Assembly (NCBI RefSeq): GCF_007004625.1
Contig: NZ_VIFV01000001.1
Coordinates: 186,001-250,000 of the forward strand
Reading direction: 5' to 3'
DNA from: Planococcus salinarum
GTDB lineage: Bacteria; Bacillota; Bacilli; Bacillales_A; Planococcaceae
DNA: 64,000 nucleotides
A program made the position numbers and the translations under genes. The notes under the pieces were generated by a model. It saw nothing but the letters and a program-made list of their open reading frames with translations, was not told the origin of the DNA and did not search any database. This document shows, one piece after another, positions 51,556 through 58,455 of this stretch; within the stretch, counting starts at the first letter, position 1; every line of letters begins with the position of its first letter.

Positions 51556-52661
51556 GTTTCTTTCCCCGATTTGATGAGTCCGATCGACCGATAGAACAAA
51601 TCCGGTACCACTTCAACCGGTATGCCTTTTTCTTCGGCCAAAATGAGGATATGTTTAACGTCCGGATGCCCCGCATCTCTCACCAGCACTTTCCAGGGAT
51701 TTCTCCGAAGCAATACGCGTGTCGTTTCGCCGACTCCCGGTTTTACCAGGTGATAATCCGTTTCGCTGTACATGGTGCGGCCGATCCCTTCGACTTCTTC
51801 CATGCCCTCCCACGTCCGCTCGGCAGTAATTGGTGTGCTGAAAGCTTCTTCTTCCGCAGCTTTGCTCGTTTCTTCAAAGCAGCCCGTCACCTGATCCACA
51901 AAATCATTCGAAAGATCTTCTTCCAGCAAATCACCATAGAACTTAGCGCCGTGGTAATCATCCGCTCCGATAACCCGGTCGTTCAGAATCGTGCGGCTTA
52001 CCAGACCCGAAACGGTGGAATTCAGGCAAGCACTGGGAATCAGGAAATCTTCCCGCGTACCGAACAGAACAGCACATGCGCCAGGATCGGCCAGAACCGC
52101 CATATCATCCTTGAGAGCTGTCCCATACTTGCTGTTGAAATGCTCGAGCGATTTCGTCAGTTCCTTTTGAATCGCTCCTTTTCCGGTCCAGCCGTCTACA
52201 AATTGGATGCGGCTCCCGGGATGGCGATCTTGAATAGTATGGATCGCTTTTTCGTCGATACCTTTATCACGCAAAATCGATACGCTGTAATGCGGCCATT
52301 TCATGTCCAGCATCCGCTCGGCATAGCGCTTGATCAAGATGCCAATGGGGCTGCCGGCGCGAGCCAGCGAAACGAGCACGATCTCTTCCGTTCCGGCATT
52401 CAATTGGATCCTTCTTGCCACGACTCCAACAAGAAAGCTCAACTGTTTTTTCATCTGTTTTACCGATTCATGGTAAAGCTTTGTATATTCTTCAGAGGGG
52501 CGGTATTCGACCGGCAGACGTTCAGCGTAATGACCGCCTGTCTGCACCGCTTTTTCGCGTTCTTCAAGGGAACTTTCCTCAAATTCATCGGTGACATCCT
52601 TTAATAGAAATGTGATGTCTTCATCCGGATAGCTTGTTTTCACTAATCCAGCAGTAATCAT
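51552..52661 (-). CDS. StiP-type protein: phosphoribosyltransferase-like core with PELOTA-like C-terminus
   Basis: 369 residues. Databases call this family cysteine protease StiP, but the sequence shows VLVSLARAGSPIGILIKRY (about 92-110) and QFVDGWTGKGAIQKEL (about 152-167), which look like the hood and PRPP-loop of a phosphoribosyltransferase. A Cys in PSACLNSTVSGLVSR (about 212) is conserved-looking but no protease triad is evident. The C-terminal about 70 residues (NPWKVLVRDAGHPDVKHILI, then AEEKGIPVEVVPDL) fit a PELOTA/L7Ae-like RNA-binding fold. The start at 52661 (AAGGGGTGA) is preferred to 52733. Confidence 0.85.
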   Translation of the reverse strand: MITAGLVKTSYPDEDITFLLKDVTDEFEESSLEEREKAVQTGGHYAERLPVEYRPSEEYTKLYHESVKQMKKQLSFLVGVVARRIQLNAGTEEIVLVSLARAGSPIGILIKRYAERMLDMKWPHYSVSILRDKGIDEKAIHTIQDRHPGSRIQFVDGWTGKGAIQKELTKSLEHFNSKYGTALKDDMAVLADPGACAVLFGTREDFLIPSACLNSTVSGLVSRTILNDRVIGADDYHGAKFYGDLLEEDLSNDFVDQVTGCFEETSKAAEEEAFSTPITAERTWEGMEEVEGIGRTMYSETDYHLVKPGVGETTRVLLRRNPWKVLVRDAGHPDVKHILILAEEKGIPVEVVPDLFYRSIGLIKSGKET

Positions 52662-52674
52662 CAGGTCACCCCTT

Positions 52675-53946
52675 TTACAATTTTTCTGCCAGCGCGAGCC
52701 ATTCGACCGGCGCTTTTTTCTCCAGATACGCAATCAACGGCTGCCATGTATCTTCATCAATGACCGATTCGGCCAAAAGGTAAATCCTATCGATGTTCAA
52801 TTCACTTATATTATATAGGAATTGATCGACATCCTTTGCATCCGGCAGCTTAAAACGGACTTTTTCTTTGATTGGATAACCTTTTTCCTCAGCAGCAAAA
52901 ATCGGACTTCTCGTAGTAGTCTGCACCAATGCATCGCCACCCAGCGCAAGGGCAAAACGCAGAGGCAAATACATATTTTCACCAATGCCGATCACCAGGG
53001 GTTTATCACTCACTGGCATAGCAGTGGCTGTGTTTTCAGCCCATTCATCAATTGCCCTATGGCCGCTGCTCGTCAACCCGAACCGACCGGTAAACGGAAG
53101 GTAGCGCTGCCTGGTCGCAGAATGAAAGTCGGCGACTGGTTCGCATTGCCTGGAACGGTTCGGCAATCTTTTTCCGTCACCTTGCAACAGCTGAATCTCA
53201 TCTTCTTCCGGCGATTCGCTATGGTGCAATTCGAATTCACCCCTTTGCAGGGACAAAACTTCAATTTCCAGATTTCGTGCTTCCGCCAGCTTATCTAGGT
53301 TCCGTTGCTGGCTTTCGCTGCGCCAATCCAATATGGAGAGTGATATGTATTTTTTTCCCGGAAATTGCGCATCCAGGGCTGTAATCAGATTCAATAACGT
53401 ATTGCCTGTAGAAATTTCGTCATCGATCAGGACAATCGTTTTTGCGTCTTCCAGCATTTTCGCCGGGGCGTAAACTTTATGGGAAGTAGCATGGGAATGC
53501 TCTTCCTCAAATACGAATGCCGGAGTCTCCCTGATTATCTCTTCACGTGTCGTATGGATATAGGCCGCTCCATCAAAATGATGAAAAACCGCATGGCCCA
53601 GTCCTGTCGCGGTTTCCGCCATTCCGATGAAAACAGTTTGATCCGGCAATGTTGCTCTGACTTCAAGGGATTGCCGGCTTGTTTCCAGACAGGTTTCGCC
53701 TGATTGGATCATCTCGACGATTTGCTGATTCTGTGGAATCGGCGAAAGGCCGGACTTTTCCATCAACAACGAAGCAAGCAGACTGCCGGTCCCAAGCGCC
53801 AATGCCGGATGGACTGCCAGGTGTTTCGCAATCAATTTGCTGACAAACAGAAATTGCCTTTTTTTATTCACTCTGAGCGCTATGGAAAATAAAGAGTCCA
53901 TTGGCAGCTCTCCATAGGTTTCACCTGCAAAAACTTCAATATCCAT
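52675..53946 (-). CDS. Phosphoribosyltransferase with C-terminal TRSP domain
   Basis: 423 residues. The N-terminal domain (about 1-250) is a type I PRTase: the PRPP motif is TIVLIDDEISTGNTLLNLI near 168-186, preceded by a region with LALGTGSLLASLL and GMAETATGLGHAVF. The C-terminal domain (about 270-423) contains TGRFGLTSSG and the TRSP motif itself in VQTTTRSPIFAAEEKGYP, which names the domain. It probably makes a ribosylated intermediate from PRPP. It begins 13 nt after the lyase gene with a weak ribosome site TTGGGA. Confidence 0.88.
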   Translation of the reverse strand: MDIEVFAGETYGELPMDSLFSIALRVNKKRQFLFVSKLIAKHLAVHPALALGTGSLLASLLMEKSGLSPIPQNQQIVEMIQSGETCLETSRQSLEVRATLPDQTVFIGMAETATGLGHAVFHHFDGAAYIHTTREEIIRETPAFVFEEEHSHATSHKVYAPAKMLEDAKTIVLIDDEISTGNTLLNLITALDAQFPGKKYISLSILDWRSESQQRNLDKLAEARNLEIEVLSLQRGEFELHHSESPEEDEIQLLQGDGKRLPNRSRQCEPVADFHSATRQRYLPFTGRFGLTSSGHRAIDEWAENTATAMPVSDKPLVIGIGENMYLPLRFALALGGDALVQTTTRSPIFAAEEKGYPIKEKVRFKLPDAKDVDQFLYNISELNIDRIYLLAESVIDEDTWQPLIAYLEKKAPVEWLALAEKL

Positions 53947-53959
53947 TTTATCCCAATAT

Positions 53960-55105
53960 TTATATCTGGTTTGCGAGCTGTTTGGCCCGCATATGATTGA
54001 GGACGTCGATTGGTTTATAATATTCATTCAGCACCCCATATATTTCCGCTTGAGCAGCAACTTTCTTCGCCCAGCTCAGGTGCGGTTTTACTTCATTCAT
54101 CTTATTGCGTTGCGGACTTTGCAGGATACCGTTGAAAGTATCGCTTTTCGACAATATGAGCATTGCATCTTCATACGTTTCATGAGAAATGATATGTCCT
54201 GCATTAACAATTGCTATTTGGGAAGGATGGATGCAGGTTTTGCCTTTAAATCCATTCAAAACATCCAATTGCACTTCTTCCCATAGTGTTTTCTCCGGTT
54301 TCGAAGCCAGCCACTCATCAGCTTCGGATGAGAAATACTCATAGACCGGTCCGGACACAACAAAACCGTCTTCCGCTTTTGTAAATTTATTGAGTATTGA
54401 AATCAGGCAATCCCTGATCAGGTGAACTTCATAAATTGTCCGCTCCACCGGCCGTCTCAGACCATACAGGCTGGAAAAATCGGTGGCTCCTACGCGGATT
54501 GTCAGAATCCGGTCTTTTTCACGCCGCAAAATACCGTAAATTTCCAATAACGTTTGTTCCCGTGTTTCAGCAAACAGCACTTCTTCTGTTTCCAGTAGCG
54601 GCAATGCGTAAAGCATCCTGCCCGCGGCTTCACTGGCGCGGTCAAGAGATGCAAAAAAAGGGTTCAAGTCTTCAGTCTGCACTTTGGGCAGTACGATACC
54701 TGTCAGAGCACCAAGCGAACTGCCCGCCAAATGCGTAAGTTTATCCAATTGGCTGGAATTCCGGATACGCAGGAACAGCAGCGGGCTCTCCTTTACATTT
54801 GAGGCTGAAGCCCGTTCCAATTTTTCCAATTGCGAAACCACATTTGCTTCTGCGGACTCCAGTTCGCTGTCGGCTACTGCGTCTTCGAGACAAATCATCA
54901 ATGTTGCCAAACCGGAAAATGTGTTCCGCCGATAACTGCCGGCTATAATCTTGGCTGCGAAATCAGGTCTTGAACCGGGTGTATAAAGGGCTGCCCCCAA
55001 AGCCAATCCCAGCATTTCCCGTTCCGTATCACGATTAAATTCTGCCGGGGAATATTTAAAAAACGTTTTTAACTCAGAATCATCCAATACGTTGAAATGT
55101 CTCAA
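53960..55105 (-). CDS. HpcH/HpaI (CitE-like) C-C bond lyase of the Ter biosynthetic operon
   Basis: 381 residues with a TIM-barrel lyase pattern: MICLEDAVADSELESAEANV near 70-90 (metal-binding Asp/Glu region), FLRIRNSSQ with the catalytic Arg, GIVLPKVQT, YALPLLETEEVLF with the second Glu ligand, VGATDFSS, and the CitE-type C-terminal GKTCIHPSQIAIVN. It would cleave or form a C-C bond in the pathway. Start TTG 55105 is set by GGGAGGG 8 nt upstream. It is the first gene of the tight five-gene operon. Confidence 0.87.
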   Translation of the reverse strand: MRHFNVLDDSELKTFFKYSPAEFNRDTEREMLGLALGAALYTPGSRPDFAAKIIAGSYRRNTFSGLATLMICLEDAVADSELESAEANVVSQLEKLERASASNVKESPLLFLRIRNSSQLDKLTHLAGSSLGALTGIVLPKVQTEDLNPFFASLDRASEAAGRMLYALPLLETEEVLFAETREQTLLEIYGILRREKDRILTIRVGATDFSSLYGLRRPVERTIYEVHLIRDCLISILNKFTKAEDGFVVSGPVYEYFSSEADEWLASKPEKTLWEEVQLDVLNGFKGKTCIHPSQIAIVNAGHIISHETYEDAMLILSKSDTFNGILQSPQRNKMNEVKPHLSWAKKVAAQAEIYGVLNEYYKPIDVLNHMRAKQLANQI

Positions 55106-55164
55106 TATGAATCCCTCCCGGCACAATTAAATTAAAGCTTCTAGGTTGAGTAATATTATAAAAA

Positions 55165-55422
55165 CGATATTCCGCAAAACAGCTTCGCTTGCCTGGGGGC
55201 TTGCGCTGAGCTAACTCGGTCTCGTTTCACTTCGCCCGAGTGGATCTCAGCACTTCGCTTGGTCCCCTGGGCGTCTTCGCTGTTTTGCTTCATATCTTAA
55301 AGACTGACTCAGCAAAAGCCACTCTCTAAGCGCCGGCGCGGCTCAGGACGGGGCGGAACAATAAGACGAGTGGTCTTCTCGGCTTATTGTGGGAGCTTAG
55401 TCCAAAGCGCCGAAGCGGCATA
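55165..55422 (+). repeat. Structured interspersed repeat, family B (full-length copy 3)
   Basis: About 258 nt, from CGATATTCCGCAAAACAGC to GCGCCGAAGCGGCATA, with paired arms GCAAAACAGC/GCTGTTTTGC and the AATAAGACGAG / CTTATTG block in the second half. It is the same element as at 6058-6291 in opposite strand orientation. It lies between the lyase gene and the terminator of the terD pair. Confidence 0.8.
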
Positions 55423-55495
55423 GAAATTATAATTGTTTAGTTCAACCTATATCACGTTGAGTAAAACATGTATAAATATTTCCATCTAAATGGAG

Positions 55496-55527
55496 AAAAA
55501 AGCAAGGAGCCCAGCCCCTTGCTTTTT
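55496..55527 (-). terminator. Terminator of the terD-terD unit
   Basis: AAAAAGCAAGGGGC / GCTCCTTGCTTTTT hairpin on the minus strand just past the stop at 55540. It would separate the terD pair from the downstream biosynthetic operon. Confidence 0.88.
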
Positions 55528-55539
55528 CAACTTACCAGA

Positions 55540-56118
55540 TCAGCTGTCGAGTCCGAAATCCTTGACCAGTGATCCAAGGCCACCCTGATAGCCGCTGCCT
55601 ATTGCATTGAATTTCCATTCAGCGCCGTGGCGATATAGTTCACCGACCACGATAGCGGTTTCGATGGAGAAGTCTTCGCCTAAATCGTAGCGGATCAATT
55701 CCTCGTTGGTATTTTCATTAATGATGCGCACGTAGGAATTATTGACTTGCCCAAAATTCTGAGCTCTTGTTTCCCCGTCGTGGATCGTAATGGCAAAACT
55801 GACTTTTTCGATGGAAGAAGGAATGGCTGAAAGATCGACTTTCACTTGCTCGTCGTCGCCCTCCCCTTCGCCTGTACGGTTATCGCCAGTGTGCTCCACA
55901 GCTCCACCGGCACCTTTTGTGTTGTTATAGAAGATAAAATCGGCTTCTGAAGCGGCTTTGCCGTTTGCATCCAGAAGGAATACCGATGAATCAAGGTCAA
56001 AATCCTGTCCGCCATCATATTTATTCGTATCCCAGCCAAGTCCCACGATCACTTTGGACAAGCCCGGATTGCTTTTCGTTAAATCAACCTTTTGGCCTTT
56101 TGATAAATTAATTGCCAT
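55540..56118 (-). CDS. terD: TerD family protein (copy 2)
   Basis: 192 residues, very close to the copy at 47232: [38 protein letters not shown] (about 22-41), [11 protein letters not shown] and the calcium loop region [14 protein letters not shown], ending [20 protein letters not shown]. The paired acidic loops are the Ca2+ sites known for TerD. The gene follows the variant terD (56132) by 13 nt with AAGGAGTGAG before ATG. Confidence 0.93.
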   Translation of the reverse strand: MAINLSKGQKVDLTKSNPGLSKVIVGLGWDTNKYDGGQDFDLDSSVFLLDANGKAASEADFIFYNNTKGAGGAVEHTGDNRTGEGEGDDEQVKVDLSAIPSSIEKVSFAITIHDGETRAQNFGQVNNSYVRIINENTNEELIRYDLGEDFSIETAIVVGELYRHGAEWKFNAIGSGYQGGLGSLVKDFGLDS

Positions 56119-56131
56119 TTACACTCACTCC

Positions 56132-56746
56132 TTATGCATATTTATTGGCGATTGAGCCAATGTCAGAATCTGTCGTGCTTTCTCCTACTGCAGAGAATTT
56201 CCACTCGCTGCCCTGACGGTATAGTTCACCCGGAATAAGCGACGTCTTGCCCGAGTAATTTTCTGTCAGGTTATAATGGAGCAATTCTTCTTTCGACTGA
56301 TTATCGACCAAACGGATAAAGGCGTTTTCAATCATGCCGAAATCCTGTTTTTTCTGTTTCGCGTTGTAGATGTTTACAACAAAAATCAATCGGTGAATTG
56401 ATGGTGATATGCGCTTCAGGTCGATGTTGATCGTTTCATCATCGCCTTCCCCTTCACCGGTAAGATTGTCACCGGAATGCACGACACTTCCGTCGCGGCT
56501 TTGTTTGTTGCCGAAATAGATCAGGTTCTCTTTGCCTGTCAGCTTTCCGTTTTCATCAAGCATGATGACAGACGCGTCACAGTCGATATCAGAGCCGCCT
56601 CCGCCTCCGCCGAGAAGGGAACTTAAAAACCCTCCGCTTTTCTTCGTCTCAACAGGATCCCAGCCAAGTCCGACCATAATGCTTGAAAGTGATGAACGTC
56701 CTTTTGTCAAATCGATCTTCTGACCTTTTACTAAATTGATACCCAC
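56132..56746 (-). CDS. TerD family protein with glycine-rich insertion (copy 1)
   Basis: 204 residues of the TerD fold starting with GTG at 56746 (GGAGAG 8 nt upstream): [19 protein letters not shown], then VGLGWDP, an insertion rich in Gly and Ser (SSLLGGGGGGSD, about 40-51), then IDCDASVIMLDENGK and [14 protein letters not shown]. The C-terminus WKFSAVGE is shorter than in the other TerDs. The insertion sits just before the first calcium loop. It is first in the locus behind a SigW-type promoter. In B. subtilis the yceC-E genes are three such TerD paralogues. Confidence 0.9.
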   Translation of the reverse strand: MGINLVKGQKIDLTKGRSSLSSIMVGLGWDPVETKKSGGFLSSLLGGGGGGSDIDCDASVIMLDENGKLTGKENLIYFGNKQSRDGSVVHSGDNLTGEGEGDDETINIDLKRISPSIHRLIFVVNIYNAKQKKQDFGMIENAFIRLVDNQSKEELLHYNLTENYSGKTSLIPGELYRQGSEWKFSAVGESTTDSDIGSIANKYA

Positions 56747-57112
56747 TCTTAACACTCTCCATTCATCTTTGTGTATTCTATTGTTAATACTATTTGTATA
56801 TGCGGAAAATTTCAATTCTAAGGGTTGGGGCATATAATAAAGAACATACTGTATCCAAGCTTAAACCTAGCATCTCCCTATTTATGTGTCAATCGGTTTA
56901 AGCCGAATTTTCTGAAAAGACCAGCAGCAATTCCCTTTTTCCGCATTCTTTCTTAATAATACGTATGACTTTCGAAAAAGTTTCATATTTCATAGTTCAA
57001 AAGACGTTACCTCTTCAAACAACAGGCTTCTTTTGCACATATTTTCTATCTTTTAAGGGTATACTTCGCAAGGAGCTTATAATCAATCATTAATCAAGAG
57101 GAGAGTTCAAAC
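56747..57112. other. Divergent promoter region between the Ter locus and csbB
   Basis: About 370 bases without a gene. The minus strand has the SigW-type promoter (56958-56985) and a leader of about 200 nt before the first terD. The plus strand has a GGGTAT (57057-57062) upstream of csbB that could be a SigB -10 element, but no convincing -35 was found. Nothing else is recognised. Confidence 0.6.
56958..56985 (-). promoter_or_regulatory. SigW-type (ECF) promoter of the terD pair
   Basis: TGAAAC, a 16-nt spacer starting TTTTTC, then CGTATT on the minus strand. This matches the SigW consensus TGAAAC-N16-CGTA exactly, including the T-run after the -35. The B. subtilis yceC operon is also under extracytoplasmic-function sigma factors. 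Confidence 0.82.
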
Positions 57113-58051
57113 ATGAAGCTGATCTCAATTGTGATTCCAGCGTACAACGAAGAAGACAATATCTCTTCAATCCATGAAATATTAACTCAGGAATTTCAAG
57201 CGCTTCCTTATAGATATGAAATACTTTTCATCAATGACGGCAGCCACGACGGCACCCTGAAAGAAATTCTGAAACTCGCTGAACAGTACAATAGCGTAAA
57301 GTATATATCCTTCACGAGAAATTTCGGCAAGGAGGCCGCCATTCTTGCCGGGATGAAAAGAATAAAAGGCGATGCGGCCATCTTAATGGACAGCGACTTG
57401 CAGCATCCCCCGACGCTCATTTCAGAAATGCTGAAGGGCTACGAAGAAGGCTTCCACCAGGTTGTCGCCAAACGTACACGGACAGGTGACCCCAAAGTCC
57501 GCACATTTCTTTCCGGCTTATATTATAAGCTGATCAATTCAATTACGGATGTCAATCTGGCTGATGGTGAGGGGGATTTCCGCTTATTGAGCCGAAAAGC
57601 CATTGACTCCCTCCTGCTGCTCAGCGAAAACAACCGTTTTTCCAAAGGTCTCTTTTCCTGGATCGGTCTGAGCAAAAAGATTATCTGCTACGAAAATGTC
57701 CTGCGAGAAGAAGGCTCTTCGAAATGGTCATTCGCCAGTCTCATCAATTATGGCATCGATGGCATCATGTCCTTTAACACGAAACCCCTGCGCATCTGCT
57801 TCTATACCGGCTTTATCGTGCTGTTCCTGTCGCTGGCCTATATTGCTTACACCTTTTACGGCATTTCTCAGAGAGGCGTCACCGCTCCCGGTTATTTCAC
57901 TACCATCACGGCCATCCTGGTGCTTGGGGGCATCCAACTGATCAGCCTTGGCGTTATCGGTGAATACATCGGCCGCATTTATAATGAAACAAAACGGCGA
58001 CCGAATTACCTGGTGGATATCAGCAATGTGGATGAATACGATGAGTCCTAA
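57113..58051 (+). CDS. csbB: Polyprenyl-phosphate sugar transferase (CsbB type, GT2)
   Basis: 312 residues. The GT2 domain (about 1-225) has SIVIPAYNEEDNISS (about 5-19), INDGSHDGT, the DxD-type MDSDLQHP and the GEGDFRLLSR acceptor region. Two C-terminal helices (about 230-290) anchor it in the membrane. CsbB loads a sugar (GlcNAc in B. subtilis) onto undecaprenyl phosphate at the inner leaflet. GAGGAGAG lies 9 nt before ATG. It overlaps the gtrA gene, and with yfhO downstream forms a complete three-component teichoic-acid glycosylation set. Confidence 0.9.
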   Translation: MKLISIVIPAYNEEDNISSIHEILTQEFQALPYRYEILFINDGSHDGTLKEILKLAEQYNSVKYISFTRNFGKEAAILAGMKRIKGDAAILMDSDLQHPPTLISEMLKGYEEGFHQVVAKRTRTGDPKVRTFLSGLYYKLINSITDVNLADGEGDFRLLSRKAIDSLLLLSENNRFSKGLFSWIGLSKKIICYENVLREEGSSKWSFASLINYGIDGIMSFNTKPLRICFYTGFIVLFLSLAYIAYTFYGISQRGVTAPGYFTTITAILVLGGIQLISLGVIGEYIGRIYNETKRRPNYLVDISNVDEYDES

Positions 58052-58436
58052 ATCCTTAAATACCGAATTTACACGTTTCCTTTTTGTCGGTGTCGTCAAT
58101 ACCCTGAGTTATTACTCGATTTACCTGATTCTTCACAATCTGTTTTCATTGCCGTATATGCTGGCGCACATCATCGGTTTTCTTATCAGCCTGAATATAT
58201 CCTTTTTCCTGAACACTTACGTAACGTACAAAGTAAAGCCCACACTAAAAAAATATCTTTTTTTCCCATTGACCCAAGTGGTCAATATGTCGGTTTCGAC
58301 CGTTCTTATTTTCATATTTGTTGAATACCTCAAGTTGAACAGCAATATCGCACCCTTTGCGGCAGTGATTTTCACAGTGCCAATCACATTCATTGTGTCA
58401 AGCAAAATCATGAAAGATCCCGTACGGCAGAAATAA
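58032..58436 (+). CDS. GtrA/GtcA-family flippase-like membrane protein
   Basis: 134 residues with four predicted helices: FTRFLFVGVVNTLSYYSIYL (about 10-29), MLAHIIGFLISLNISFFLN, FFPLTQVVNMSVSTVLIFI and FAAVIFTVPITFIVSSKI. GtrA-type proteins are thought to flip polyprenyl-phosphate sugars to the outer leaflet. The start is placed at 58032, overlapping the csbB end by 20 nt; the next in-frame ATG at 58041 is equally possible. The csbB-gtrA-yfhO order supports the role. Confidence 0.87.
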   Translation: MNTMSPKSLNTEFTRFLFVGVVNTLSYYSIYLILHNLFSLPYMLAHIIGFLISLNISFFLNTYVTYKVKPTLKKYLFFPLTQVVNMSVSTVLIFIFVEYLKLNSNIAPFAAVIFTVPITFIVSSKIMKDPVRQK

Positions 58437-58455
58437 GTTAAAAGTCGGTGAAATT

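Noticed and set aside
51507-52604. 365-codon plus-strand open frame antisense to the StiP-type gene
   Set aside because: Shadow frame; the minus strand has coupled starts and family motifs.
57038-57062. SigB promoter for csbB
   Set aside because: GGGTAT is present but the -35 region (CATATT) does not fit; left as an open possibility only.
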